Shown here: positions 53,280 to 62,614 of the stretch, piece by piece
Layout: every line of letters begins with the position of its first letter
How positions within the stretch are numbered: the stretch's first letter is position 1
Origin: Cupriavidus necator
GTDB taxonomy: Bacteria; Pseudomonadota; Gammaproteobacteria; Burkholderiales; Burkholderiaceae
Direction: 5' to 3'
DNA length: 64,000 nucleotides
Assembly: GCF_013141915.1 (NCBI RefSeq)
Contig: NZ_SROX01000001.1
Coordinates: 434,001 to 498,000, forward strand
Notes under the pieces: model-generated
What the model saw: only the letters and a program-made list of their open reading frames with translations
Told to the model about the DNA's origin: nothing
Databases searched by the model: none
Translations under genes and position numbers: made by a program

Positions 53280-55383
53280 GGGCGCCATTGGTGTGCTTTC
53301 CCATGGCATTCGCCGCATTCGGCACCTGTCAACCCTCCTTGGCGAGCCGGTGGTCCCGGTATATCCGTGGCGAGGCGCCGCAGTACCCCTGTCCGGCGTT
53401 GCCGCATGGGGGCGGCGGCCCAGCGCCCGCAAGGCGCTGGGATTCGCGCAAGCGCATGGCATCGAGCGCTTCCTGTGTCTCGAAGACGGTTTCCTGCGCT
53501 CGCTGCAGCCCGGAGCGTCGTTCCAGACTTGCTCGCTCGTGGTCGATGATCGCGGCATCTACTACGACGCCTCGCAACCGTCCCGGCTGGAGCATCTGCT
53601 CTCCAGGCCGCTGCTGCCGGCGGAGCTGGGAAGGGCACGGAAACTGATCGAACGGTGGTGCAGCGCCGGCATCTCCAAGTACAACTATGCCCCGGACCCG
53701 GCATCGCTGCCGCCACAGCCTTACGTACTGGTCGTCGATCAGACCGAGAGTGATGCGTCCGTGCGGTATGGCCTCGCGAACGGCGACAGTTTCCGTCGCA
53801 TGCTCGAGTCCGCGTTGCAGGCGTATCCGGATTGCAGGATCGTGGTGAAGGAGCATCCCGAGGTCGCGCGTGGGCGCAAGGGGGGCTATCTTGGCCGGAT
53901 CCTGGACCAGGGCACCGATACGCGTGTGCAGCGGCTGCAGGACGACGTTCACGTGGTGCCGCTGATCCGGCACGCGCGCGCAGTATTCGCGGTGACCTCG
54001 CAGGTCGGCTTTGAAGCGCTCCTGCACGGCAAGACGGTTCACACGTTTGGCATGCCGTTCTACGCCGGCTGGGGCCTGACCATCGACGCGTTGCCAGCCC
54101 CTGGCAGGCGGCATCCCGTATCTGTGGAGCAACTGGCATTCGCCGCGCTGGTCCGATATACGCGCTATGTCCAGCCGCATACCGGCGATCGCTGCCAGGT
54201 GGAGGACGCCATCGATTACCTGGCGTTGCAACGTCGCATTGGCCAGGCGTTTCCGCGGCATTTGCATGCGATAGGCTTTTCCAGGTGGAAGCGGAAATTC
54301 CTGAAGGACTTCCTGCAAGGTCATGAAGTCATTGTTCATCGCAACCTGCGCACGGTGCCCGAAGGCGCGACGCTGCTGCGCTGGGGCCAGTGTGTCGATG
54401 CAGCGGTGCGGCCAGATCTCGCAATGATCACGGTGGAGGATGGATTCCTGCGGTCTGTCGGTCTCGGCGCGGAACTGGTCCGCCCGTTGTCGTGGGTGTT
54501 CGATGGCTCAGGCATCTATTACGACGCGACCAGGGAGTCTGACCTCGAACGATTGCTGGCCAATACGGAATTCGACTCCACCATGCTCGCGCGCGCAGCG
54601 CGATTGCGCGAGTCCATCATCCATGCCGGGCTGACCAAGTACAACGTCGGGTCAGGCAGCTGGACCCGGCCCGCTGGCGTCAGTCGTGTGATCCTGGTAG
54701 TTGGCCAAGTCGAGGCGGATGCCTCGCTGCGTCTTGGGGCCCCTGGCATCCGCACCAACCGCGCGCTGCTTGATGTGGTGCGCGCCGAGGCACCGGATGC
54801 GTACCTGGTCTACAAGCCACATCCGGATGTCATGACCGGCTTGCGCGGCAACCGCGACGAGGAAAAGGCGCTTGCCGCGCTGTGCGACGAACTGGTGCTG
54901 GACTGTCCAATGGACCGGCTCATCGCCGCAGTCGACGCTGTCCATGTCCTGACGTCGCTGGCCGGGTTCGAAGCCTTGCTGCGCGGCAAGCCGGTCACCC
55001 CGCACGGCGCGCCGTTCTATGCCGGCTGGGGCCTCACGGACGATCGCTGCGCAATGCCGCGCCGGCGTCGCAGGCTTTCCCTCGACATGCTCGTCGCCGG
55101 TGCCCTGATCCTGTATCCGCGCTATGTCCTGCGCGATGGCACGAGCGGCTTTGCGACGCCGGAAAGCGTCGTGGATCACATCCAGTCGTGGCGCGACGAA
55201 GCGCCAGCGCGTGCCTCGGGCTGCCGACACAGGTTGATCCAGGCACTGCTGCGGCCGTGGCTTTGCTGGCGTGATGGCGCCGCCGTGCGTGACAGCGGCA
55301 GGAGCCGAGCGCGTGCCAATGCCATTCGGCCAGATCCGCAGCACCGTGCTTCGCATCGACAGACTGCTGCGCCAGAACAATAA
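53263..55383 (+). CDS. kpsC: Capsule beta-Kdo transferase, two-module
   Basis: A 706-residue protein with two similar Kdo-transferase modules. Module 1 (to about 320) has CLEDGFLRSLQPG, DDRGIYYDA, VVKEHPEVARG and TSQVGFEALLHGKTV. Module 2 has VEDGFLRSVGLG, DGSGIYYDA, VYKPHPDVMTG and TSLAGFEALLRGKPV then PFYAGWG. KpsC extends the beta-Kdo linker on phosphatidylglycerol on which group 2 capsules are built. The start at 53263 overlaps kpsF; a frame 51 bases longer is less likely. The C-terminal tail past residue 660 is variable. Confidence 0.94.
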   Translation: MGLPAEGAIGVLSHGIRRIRHLSTLLGEPVVPVYPWRGAAVPLSGVAAWGRRPSARKALGFAQAHGIERFLCLEDGFLRSLQPGASFQTCSLVVDDRGIYYDASQPSRLEHLLSRPLLPAELGRARKLIERWCSAGISKYNYAPDPASLPPQPYVLVVDQTESDASVRYGLANGDSFRRMLESALQAYPDCRIVVKEHPEVARGRKGGYLGRILDQGTDTRVQRLQDDVHVVPLIRHARAVFAVTSQVGFEALLHGKTVHTFGMPFYAGWGLTIDALPAPGRRHPVSVEQLAFAALVRYTRYVQPHTGDRCQVEDAIDYLALQRRIGQAFPRHLHAIGFSRWKRKFLKDFLQGHEVIVHRNLRTVPEGATLLRWGQCVDAAVRPDLAMITVEDGFLRSVGLGAELVRPLSWVFDGSGIYYDATRESDLERLLANTEFDSTMLARAARLRESIIHAGLTKYNVGSGSWTRPAGVSRVILVVGQVEADASLRLGAPGIRTNRALLDVVRAEAPDAYLVYKPHPDVMTGLRGNRDEEKALAALCDELVLDCPMDRLIAAVDAVHVLTSLAGFEALLRGKPVTPHGAPFYAGWGLTDDRCAMPRRRRRLSLDMLVAGALILYPRYVLRDGTSGFATPESVVDHIQSWRDEAPARASGCRHRLIQALLRPWLCWRDGAAVRDSGRSRARANAIRPDPQHRASHRQTAAPEQ

Positions 55384-55448
55384 GCCGCTTCCCATCCAGG
55401 ACAGAATCACAAGCAACGGAATACGAGAGCAGCAAGAGGGATGCCGCA

Positions 55449-56879
55449 ATGTTGTCGTTCAGGGAAACATCCGCAAGCACCAAACTCCCCAGTTTGTCGC
55501 AAGGGAGCGAAGCTGCCATGGCGCAGAATCCAGCCGTGCCTGACGCGACGGGACCGGCCTCGCTGGACCAGCTTGCCCGGCATCGGCGCATTCTTCTGCT
55601 GCAAGGACCGAACGGCCCGTTCTTCGCGCGCCTGCGCGACCTGCTGACAGCCAAGGGCTGTCAGGTCACCAAAGTCAACTTCAATGGCGGCGATGATGTG
55701 TTTTATCGCCGCGGCGATGTTGTACGGTTCGTACAGCCGATGGCGGTATGGGAGTCCGTGCTCCGTAGCGTGGTTGCGGCTCGCCGCATTGACGCCATCG
55801 TGGTGTTCGGCACCAGTCGCCGCCACCACCGCATTGCCGCGAACGTGGCCGCAGCCTTGGGGATCGCGCTGTGGGCGTTTGAGGAAGGCTACGTACGCCC
55901 CGACTACATCACCCTGGAGTGCGGAGGCGTAAATGCCGATTCGCCGCTTGCGCCGCTTTCGATCGCAGAACTTCCGCAGGTCAAGGCGCCGGTCAAGTTG
56001 CGCAAATTCCGGCATGCGTTCCGCAAGATGGCGCTTTACTCGTTCCTGTATTTTGCCGGCGGGATGGCGGGAGCGCGTCGTTATCCGCACTACCAGCATC
56101 ACAAGCCGTTCGGCTTGCACGAACTGGCGCAATGGATGCGCGCGGCATATCGCAAGCAGCTTTATCGCTGGCAGGAGCGGTCATTGCGGGAGCAACTGCT
56201 GGCGAATGACCATCCTCACTTTTTCCTGGCTCCGCTGCAGGTTTACAGCGACAGCCAGATTCAAGTGCACAGCCCGTGGCGCCGGATCGCGGATTTCATC
56301 GAATGGACCGCGCATTCATTCGCCGAGCATGCGCCGGCGGACAGCGTGCTGGTATTCAAGCATCATCCGATGGATCGCGGGCATACCGACTATGGCGCCT
56401 TGATTGCCGCATGCGCGGAGCGCTTTGGTGCCGGCGGTCGCATCGTCTATATCCACGATGCCCATCTGCCGTCGCTGCTGCACCGATGCATGGGCCTGGT
56501 GACTGTCAACTCCACCACCGGCCTGCAGGCGCTGTTTCACCGCGTCCCGGTGATTGCGCTCGGCCGCTGCTTCTATGCAAAACCTGGCCTGACCTATCAG
56601 GGCGCGTTGGATGCCTTCTGGAATGATCCCGGTGCCGTCGACATGCGGAACTACACGCGCTTCCGCAACTACCTGGTGCAGAGGTCGCAAATCAACTCGT
56701 CGTTCTATGCGGACGACATGCTGGTGCCGGTCCAAGAGCGGCGCCGCAAAGACCTGCACAGACGAAAGCTGGCGCGGCTGCTGGTTGCGGGGGGACTGGT
56801 GACAGCCGATGCCTGTAGCGGTCGTGGCTGGGATATCGCCTCGGCAGTGAACCTGCTGGCTACGCTGCTGGTTGGATAA
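55449..56879 (+). CDS. kpsS: Capsule initiating beta-Kdo transferase
   Basis: A 476-residue KpsS protein (453 from the ATG at 55518). It adds the first Kdo to lyso-phosphatidylglycerol. Conserved parts are LLLQGPNGPFFARL, FNGGDDVFYRRGD, FGTSRRHHRIA, EEGYVRPDYITLE, VFKHHPMDRGH and TVNSTTGLQALFHRVPV. Both starts have a possible ribosome site (GAGGGA or AGGGAG). It is last in the operon; a GGGCC-repeat tract (56897-56918) follows without a clear terminator. Confidence 0.94.
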   Translation: MLSFRETSASTKLPSLSQGSEAAMAQNPAVPDATGPASLDQLARHRRILLLQGPNGPFFARLRDLLTAKGCQVTKVNFNGGDDVFYRRGDVVRFVQPMAVWESVLRSVVAARRIDAIVVFGTSRRHHRIAANVAAALGIALWAFEEGYVRPDYITLECGGVNADSPLAPLSIAELPQVKAPVKLRKFRHAFRKMALYSFLYFAGGMAGARRYPHYQHHKPFGLHELAQWMRAAYRKQLYRWQERSLREQLLANDHPHFFLAPLQVYSDSQIQVHSPWRRIADFIEWTAHSFAEHAPADSVLVFKHHPMDRGHTDYGALIAACAERFGAGGRIVYIHDAHLPSLLHRCMGLVTVNSTTGLQALFHRVPVIALGRCFYAKPGLTYQGALDAFWNDPGAVDMRNYTRFRNYLVQRSQINSSFYADDMLVPVQERRRKDLHRRKLARLLVAGGLVTADACSGRGWDIASAVNLLATLLVG

Positions 56880-56958
56880 GCGATACGTTCCGCGTTGGCC
56901 GGGCCGGGCCGGGCCGGGACGCGACGGCGAGATGAGGAAGCCGGACCAGGCGTCTGCC

Positions 56959-56990
56959 TTGACTTTAGCGCTTACGATTTATATCGTAAG
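56959..56990 (+). promoter_or_regulatory. PadR gene promoter with overlapping operator palindrome
   Basis: TTGACT (56959-56964) and TATCGT (56982-56987) are 17 bases apart. CTTACGAT (56971-56978) and ATCGTAAG (56983-56990) form a perfect inverted repeat around TTAT, covering the -10. The related half-sites AACGATATAT follow at 56999-57008. Autoregulation by the PadR protein is likely. Confidence 0.65.
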
Positions 56991-57019
56991 ATATGTCTAA
57001 CGATATATAGGAGCGCCTT

Positions 57020-57730
57020 ATGCGGCACTATTATTCGGATCACCTTGCTTCCGGGCAGCATCCAGGCCAGCTCGGCCGCGCCCGCCATCTCCTGATGCAC
57101 TTTGCCCCCCACCTGCTTCATCACGCCATGGGCCGCGGCCACGGCAGCGGCGTTTGGGGCGGCCGCGACGATGACGGCTTCGGTCCCGGCGGTCCCGGCG
57201 GCTTCGATGACGAAGGCTGGCGCCGCGGCCGGAAGTTCAGCGCTGACGACCTGCAATTGCTGCTGCTGTCGTTGCTCGACGAAAAGCCCAGCCATGGCTA
57301 CGAACTGATCAAGGCGCTGGAGACGCGCACCAACGGCTTCTACAAGCCCAGCCCCGGCGTGGTCTATCCCGCGCTGACGTACCTGGAAGAAGTCGGCTAT
57401 GCCACTGTCGACACCGAAGGCAACAAGAAGCGCTACCAGTTGTCGGAGACCGGCAAGGCGCACCTGGCTGCCAATCGCGAGCGTGTCGATGTCATGGTGG
57501 CGCGGCTGCGACACGTGGCGCGCAAGATGGACTGGATGCGCCGAGCCATGCGTGGCGAGCCGCAGCCCGAGCCGGAGCAGGGCGGCTGGCTGCCCGAGTT
57601 GATGCAGGCGCGGGCCGCGCTGAAGCAGGCGCTAGTGATGCGCAGCGAAGCAAGTGCCGACGAGCAGCGCCGCATCGCCGCGATCCTGGCGCGCGCGGCG
57701 GCAGAGATCGAAGCGGGCCCGCAGGCCTGA
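57020..57730 (+). CDS. PadR-family regulator, YqjI-like
   Basis: A 236-residue regulator. The PadR winged helix lies at about residues 75-150 (LLLLSLLDEKPSHGYELIKA, PSPGVVYPALTYLEEVGYAT). The N-terminal 70 residues are rich in His and Gly (RHLLMHFAPHLLHHAMGRGH), comparable in kind to the metal-binding N terminus of E. coli YqjI, a nickel-responsive repressor of the reductase gene yqjH. The next gene encodes a YqjH-like protein, strengthening the match. The metal response here is inferred. Confidence 0.87.
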   Translation: MRHYYSDHLASGQHPGQLGRARHLLMHFAPHLLHHAMGRGHGSGVWGGRDDDGFGPGGPGGFDDEGWRRGRKFSADDLQLLLLSLLDEKPSHGYELIKALETRTNGFYKPSPGVVYPALTYLEEVGYATVDTEGNKKRYQLSETGKAHLAANRERVDVMVARLRHVARKMDWMRRAMRGEPQPEPEQGGWLPELMQARAALKQALVMRSEASADEQRRIAAILARAAAEIEAGPQA

Positions 57731-57808
57731 ACCATGGCGCTGACCCTGGCATCGGCCTTCGGCAATCGTGCCGCGCAGGCGCAGCGCACGCATACAAGGA
57801 ATCCCGAT

Positions 57809-58636
57809 ATGACCCAAAACACGACTGAACCCGCACGCAATCTGACTGTCGAGCGCGTGCGCCATCCGCTGAAGATGCGCCTGCTGCAGGTGGTGCGCAC
57901 CACGCAGGTTTCGCCGCAACTGCTGCGCGTGACCCTGGGCGGCGCTGACCTGCAGGACTTCGTCTCGGCGTCGTTCGACGATCACGTCAAGGTGTTTTTC
58001 CCGGCTGCCGGCGATGACAAGCCGGTGCTGCCGCAGGTCACCGCAGACGGCATTGCATTCCCCGAGGGCCAGCCGCGCCCGGCCGCGCGCGACTACACGC
58101 CGCGCCGCTACGATGCGGCGAAGCAGGAGCTGGACCTGGAATTCGTGCTGCATGGCGATGGTCCTGCGTCGACGTGGGCGGCGCAGGCGCGGCCGGGCCA
58201 GTACCTGGGCGTGGGCGGGCCGCGCGGCTCGTTCGTGGTGCCGACGGCGTTCGACTGGCACCTGCTGATCGGCGACGATACGGCGCTGCCGGCCATCGCG
58301 CGCCGGCTGGAAGAGCTTGGCGCCGGCACTCATGCCATCGTGGTGGCGGAGGTGGGCGATGCCGCCGCGCAGATTCCGCTGCCGAGTGCCGCGAACGTCG
58401 ACGTGCACTGGCTGCATCGCGGCGACGCGCCGGAAGGCAGCCTGCTGGAAGGCGCGCTGCGCAAGCTGGCGCTGCCGCGTGGGGAAGGCTATGTGTGGGC
58501 CGCCGGCGAGGGCGCAGCGATGAAGGCCGTGCGCCAGTATCTGGTCGGCGAGCGTGGCATCGACAAGAAACACATCCGCGCATCGGCCTACTGGAAGCGC
58601 GGCGACGCGGCGGTGCACGAGACGCTCGATGACTGA
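57809..58636 (+). CDS. Siderophore-interacting protein (YqjH/ViuB-like flavoreductase)
   Basis: A 275-residue FAD-dependent ferric-chelate reductase. The FAD-binding RDYTPRRYD, FVLHGDGPASTWAAQARPG and VGGPRG lie in the first half; the NAD(P) half shows LIGDDTALPAIARRLEEL and WAAGEGAAMKAVRQYLVGE. It releases iron from siderophores in the cytoplasm. The start MTQNTT follows AAGGA; a longer frame to 57734 adds 25 residues. It lies 78 bases after the PadR gene, probably under its control. Confidence 0.92.
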   Translation: MTQNTTEPARNLTVERVRHPLKMRLLQVVRTTQVSPQLLRVTLGGADLQDFVSASFDDHVKVFFPAAGDDKPVLPQVTADGIAFPEGQPRPAARDYTPRRYDAAKQELDLEFVLHGDGPASTWAAQARPGQYLGVGGPRGSFVVPTAFDWHLLIGDDTALPAIARRLEELGAGTHAIVVAEVGDAAAQIPLPSAANVDVHWLHRGDAPEGSLLEGALRKLALPRGEGYVWAAGEGAAMKAVRQYLVGERGIDKKHIRASAYWKRGDAAVHETLDD

Positions 58637-58681
58637 GCCGCTGCGGCGGCACGGTGTACGCGGGCGCGGCGTTGCCATAAG

Positions 58682-59107
58682 ATGGCAGGCAACGTCACCG
58701 CCGGGAGGACTGCCGTGCTGCCTGCATCCAAGCCGTTGCGCATCGTCGCTGCTGCCGCGGCATCCGTTGCCATGCTGGCCGCCTGTGCGCCTGACGCCGT
58801 GCGCAGCCGCCAGGCCACCGACTTCAATGCCTATCTCGATTCGCTGCCGACCGCGTGCCCGAACATGATGGTCGGGACGAACAATATCAGCGAGTGGCTG
58901 CGCACCAGCGGCAGCCGCAGCGACGACGACTACGTCTACTGGCTGGACCAGACCTCGCGCCTGTACTACCAGCGCATCTCTGTGCAGCAGTACCGCGATT
59001 CGGTCAGCGCGGCGCTGGGCGGTCGCTCCGATTCTCCCGCGCTGGACTGCATCGTGCGCCATCTGCCCGCGAAGCGGCCGACAGGTATTCCGGGTGGCAG
59101 GCTTTAG
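58682..59107 (+). CDS. Small lipoprotein of unknown function
   Basis: A 141-residue protein with a signal peptide and lipobox LAAC (Cys35). The mature part contains two Cys residues (TACPNMM and LDCIVRHLP) that could form a disulfide, and aromatic stretches DDDYVYWLDQ and LYYQRISVQQYRDSV. No family was recognised. It is 45 bases after the reductase gene. Confidence 0.65.
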   Translation: MAGNVTAGRTAVLPASKPLRIVAAAAASVAMLAACAPDAVRSRQATDFNAYLDSLPTACPNMMVGTNNISEWLRTSGSRSDDDYVYWLDQTSRLYYQRISVQQYRDSVSAALGGRSDSPALDCIVRHLPAKRPTGIPGGRL

Positions 59108-59124
59108 GCATCCGCGCACGCCGG

Positions 59125-59184
59125 TTGTGCAATCGCCGCATCCCCGCTAACATGAGTCCCCGGCAGCCAAGACAGAGGCTGCCG
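59125..59184 (+). promoter_or_regulatory. alaC promoter and leader inverted repeat
   Basis: TTGTGC (59125-59130) and TAACAT (59148-59153) are 17 bases apart. CGGCAGCC (59161-59168) and GGCTGCCG (59177-59184) form a perfect 8-bp inverted repeat right at the predicted start site, a candidate operator or leader hairpin. Confidence 0.5.
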
Positions 59185-59228
59185 ACGTCGCTCGGACGGT
59201 TCCGGGCGCTTACGTAAAGGACTCCCTC

Positions 59229-60437
59229 ATGACTGCCGCTTCTGGCAAGCGCCGCTTCGCGCGCATCGATCGTCTTCCCCCATACGTTTTCAATATCACC
59301 GCCGAGCTGAAGATGGCCGCCCGCCGCCGTGGCGAGGACATCATCGACATGAGCATGGGCAACCCTGATGGCGCCACGCCGGCGCATATCGTGGCCAAGC
59401 TTACCGAAGCGGCGCAGCGGCCCGATACCCACGGCTATTCGGCATCCAAGGGCATTCCGCGGCTGCGCCGCGCGATCTCGCACTGGTATCGGCAACGCTA
59501 TGACGTCGAGATCGATCCGGATACCGAGGCCATCGTCACCATCGGCTCGAAGGAAGGTCTGGCGCACCTGATGCTCGCCACGCTGGACCGCGGCGACACC
59601 GTGCTGGTGCCCGATCCCAGCTATCCGATCCACATCTATGGCGCGGTCATCGCCGGTGCGGATATCCGCTCGGTGCCGCTGGTGCCGGGGATCGACTTCT
59701 TTGCCGAGCTGGAGCGCGCCATCCGCGGCAGCTATCCCAAGCCCAAGATGATTGTGCTGGGGTTTCCGTCGAACCCGACTGCGCAATGCGTCGAGCTGGA
59801 CTTCTTCGAGCGCGTGATCGCACTGGCGCGCAAGCACGATATCTTCGTGGTGCACGACCTGGCCTACGCGGACATCGTCTTTGACGGCTGGAAGGCGCCG
59901 TCGATCATGCAGGTGCCGGGCGCCAAGGATATCGCGGTGGAGTTCTTCACGCTGTCCAAGAGCTACAACATGGCGGGCTGGCGCGTAGGCTTCATGGTCG
60001 GCAACCCGGACCTGGTGGCGGCGCTGACGCGCATCAAGAGCTATCACGACTACGGCACCTTCACCCCGCTGCAGATCGCGGCCATTGCCGCGCTGGAAGG
60101 CGACCAGCAATGCGTGGGCGAGATCGCCGCGCAATACCAGTCGCGCCGCGACGTGCTGGCGCGCGGGCTGATCGAGGCCGGCTGGCCGGTGGAGATACCG
60201 AAGGCGTCGATGTATATCTGGGCGCGGATTCCCGAGCCGTACCGCGCGCTGGGCTCGCTGGAATTCTCCAAGCAGCTGCTTGCCAAGGCGAAGGTGTCAG
60301 TGTCCCCGGGCATCGGCTTTGGCGACTATGGCGACGAGTACGTGCGCTTCGCGCTGATCGAAAATGAATCGCGCATCCAGCAGGCGGTGCGCGGTATCAA
60401 GGCGATGTTCCGGGCGGATGGGTTGGTGAAGCCCTGA
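59229..60437 (+). CDS. alaC: Class I aminotransferase, AlaC-like
   Basis: A 402-residue PLP aminotransferase. The PLP lysine is Lys244 in [31 protein letters not shown] at the N terminus and the DMSMGNPDG motif are typical of the AlaC (YfdZ) alanine aminotransferase group, which makes alanine from pyruvate with glutamate. [15 protein letters not shown] supplies the Asp and Tyr that hold PLP. It is a single gene with its own promoter. Confidence 0.88.
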   Translation: MTAASGKRRFARIDRLPPYVFNITAELKMAARRRGEDIIDMSMGNPDGATPAHIVAKLTEAAQRPDTHGYSASKGIPRLRRAISHWYRQRYDVEIDPDTEAIVTIGSKEGLAHLMLATLDRGDTVLVPDPSYPIHIYGAVIAGADIRSVPLVPGIDFFAELERAIRGSYPKPKMIVLGFPSNPTAQCVELDFFERVIALARKHDIFVVHDLAYADIVFDGWKAPSIMQVPGAKDIAVEFFTLSKSYNMAGWRVGFMVGNPDLVAALTRIKSYHDYGTFTPLQIAAIAALEGDQQCVGEIAAQYQSRRDVLARGLIEAGWPVEIPKASMYIWARIPEPYRALGSLEFSKQLLAKAKVSVSPGIGFGDYGDEYVRFALIENESRIQQAVRGIKAMFRADGLVKP

Positions 60438-60601
60438 CACGCTCGTTGCACTCCCCCGAACGGGTCAGGTAATGCGTCTCGCGCGATGGAAGGCGCCAGA
60501 TTGCGTTGCCGAACGACGCGATGCGATGCTTAAATGTGGGCGCGTCGCGGCGGCCACGGAGATGGGCCGCCGGAAAACCATTACCTGCGGACCCACTCCT
60601 C

Positions 60602-62566
60602 ATGACCTCCATTGCCAGCCGTGCGCACGCGTCCCAGCCTTGTGAGGGGCGGCGTTTCTTCCAGCCGTGGCTGGTTGTCTTTGTCCTGCTGTGTGCGGCG
60701 CTGCTGTCAGCGTGCTCGGACGACGATGGGCCGGCACCGCCTGTCGAAGCGCCAATGCAGCCGCCGGCCGGCCTCAGTTACCACATGCCAGCGGCGAGCT
60801 ACGTCCGCGGCGAGGCCATCGCAGTGAATCTGCCCAGCGCCAGCGGCGGCGCGATCGAACGGTATTCGGTGGCGCCGCCATTACCGGCAGGATTGCGCCT
60901 GGATGAAGCCACTGGCGCCATCATCGGAACGCCGACCACCGTCACCGCCGCGGCCCACCACGTCGTGACCGCGACGAACCGTGCCGGCTCGGCGACCGCC
61001 CGCATCCAGATCGAAGTGCGCGACGGTACGGCGGCGCCTGTCAGCCTGGCCTATTCAGTCACGGCCGTTAGCTTTACCGTTGGCGACACCATTGCCCCGA
61101 TCGGCCCGACCAGCAGCGGGGGGGCCATCACGCACTACAGCATCACGCCCGCGTTGCCGGCCGGGCTTGCCTTCGACGCGCAAACCGGCGTCATCAGCGG
61201 CACGCCCGCGGCAACCGCCGCGCCAGCACCCTACGTTGTCACGGGCACCAACTCCGCAGGCAGTGTCACCGTGGAACTCCGCATCGAGGTGCAAGCCGCG
61301 ATCGCGCCGCCTGCCAGTTTTCAGTACGCCAGCCCCGTTGCCCTGTATGTGGCGGGGGAGGCCATCGTAGCGAATACACCGCAGGTCACGGGTGGCCCTG
61401 TCGCCAGCTATTCAGTGTCGCCGCCGTTGCCGGCAGGACTGAGCCTGAACACCCAGACTGGCGTCATCGCCGGCACCCCGCAGGCGGTGCAGATGCAGGC
61501 AAGCTACACCGTCACCGCCACCAATCGCGCCGGCAGCCTGCAGGCGCAGGTGCGGATTGCCGTGACGGCGCGGGGTAGCTGGGTGCCCGAGGCTTCCATG
61601 CTGCAAGCCAAGCACTACCACAGCGCCACGCTGCTGACCGACGGGCGGGTGCTCGCCGTTGGCGGCATCGGCGCCATGGGACCAACGGGCGCCGCCGCCC
61701 TGTATGACCGCAACGCCAGAACCTGGACCGCCACCGGCAGCCTTGCCTCTGCGCGGTATGAGCACACCGCCACGCGCCTGCAGAATGGCAAGGTCCTTGT
61801 TGCCGGCGGCGCGATGGTTGTAGGGACCGCGATTGCCTCGGCAGAGCTTTACGATCCGACCACCGGAACCTGGAGTCCGGCCGGGAGCATGGCAGCGCCC
61901 AGGCTCAGGCATACCGCCACGCTGTTGCCAGACGGTAAGGTGCTGGTTATCGGCGGCAATCAAGGGATGACATTCGAAGGTTCAGCTGAACTGTATGATC
62001 CCGCCCTGAACACCTGGACCAGATTGGGCACGACGCTGGCGACGCCGCGCACCCAGCATGCCGCCACGCTGTTGCCGGACGGCGCTACCGTGCTGGTGGT
62101 CGGCGGCATTTCCAGCAGGGGCATGGCAGTGTTAGCGGAGCAGTTCCCCATCAACGGCATGGGCCCCACCGTCACTGTGCCGTTCCCCGGCACTTCGCAC
62201 GTCCTGGCGCAATCCGTCCTGCTGGCAAACGGCAAGGTACTGGTCGTCGGCGATTTTGCGGGCCCTCCGCAGGCCTGGTTGTATGACCCCATTGGTTCGG
62301 TCTGGACTCCCAGCGCCATGAGTGAACGGAGGGTGTTGCCTGCCCTGACGCTGCTGGCAGACGGCCGGGTGCTGGCCGCCGGGGGCTATGGCATGGCGAG
62401 TGCGGAGATCTACCATCCCGGGGCCGACACCTGGACCGCCGCAGCCGCCATGTCCGTCCCACGTAGCGGCGCGGCCGCCGCCATGCTGCCGGATGGATCG
62501 GTGCTGGTGTCCGGCGGTACGAATGGCACCACCGAGCTCGATGCCGTCGAGCGGTATGTGCCCTAG
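60602..62566 (+). CDS. Lipoprotein with Ig-like (He_PIG) domains and Kelch repeats
   Basis: A 654-residue lipoprotein (lipobox LSAC, Cys38). Three putative Ig domains at about 55-330 each end in the PLPAGL....TGxIxGTP pattern (PPLPAGLRLDEATGAIIGTP, PALPAGLAFDAQTGVISGTP, PPLPAGLSLNTQTGVIAGTP). Residues about 335-650 hold Kelch-type repeats (ATLLPDGKVLVIGG, AELYDPTTGTWSPAG) that should close a beta-propeller. It is probably surface-exposed and binds carbohydrate or protein. Promoter-like TTGCCG/TTAAAT lie at 60506-60535. Confidence 0.85.
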   Translation: MTSIASRAHASQPCEGRRFFQPWLVVFVLLCAALLSACSDDDGPAPPVEAPMQPPAGLSYHMPAASYVRGEAIAVNLPSASGGAIERYSVAPPLPAGLRLDEATGAIIGTPTTVTAAAHHVVTATNRAGSATARIQIEVRDGTAAPVSLAYSVTAVSFTVGDTIAPIGPTSSGGAITHYSITPALPAGLAFDAQTGVISGTPAATAAPAPYVVTGTNSAGSVTVELRIEVQAAIAPPASFQYASPVALYVAGEAIVANTPQVTGGPVASYSVSPPLPAGLSLNTQTGVIAGTPQAVQMQASYTVTATNRAGSLQAQVRIAVTARGSWVPEASMLQAKHYHSATLLTDGRVLAVGGIGAMGPTGAAALYDRNARTWTATGSLASARYEHTATRLQNGKVLVAGGAMVVGTAIASAELYDPTTGTWSPAGSMAAPRLRHTATLLPDGKVLVIGGNQGMTFEGSAELYDPALNTWTRLGTTLATPRTQHAATLLPDGATVLVVGGISSRGMAVLAEQFPINGMGPTVTVPFPGTSHVLAQSVLLANGKVLVVGDFAGPPQAWLYDPIGSVWTPSAMSERRVLPALTLLADGRVLAAGGYGMASAEIYHPGADTWTAAAAMSVPRSGAAAAMLPDGSVLVSGGTNGTTELDAVERYVP

Positions 62567-62579
62567 GCCAGCGTCGTGC

Positions 62580-62611
62580 GCAGGCGGTTGGCGTCGCCGC
62601 TGACCGCCTGC
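62580..62611. terminator. Hairpin between convergent genes
   Basis: GCAGGCGGT (62580-62588) pairs with ACCGCCTGC (62603-62611). It lies between the Kelch lipoprotein gene and the convergent Crp/Fnr gene. No strong T-run follows, so termination is plausible but weakly supported. Confidence 0.4.
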
Positions 62612-62614
62612 TGT

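Noticed and set aside
56897-56918. GGGCC repeat tract after kpsS
   Set aside because: It is a short simple repeat with no T-run or pairing partner; I found no evidence for a terminator or element.
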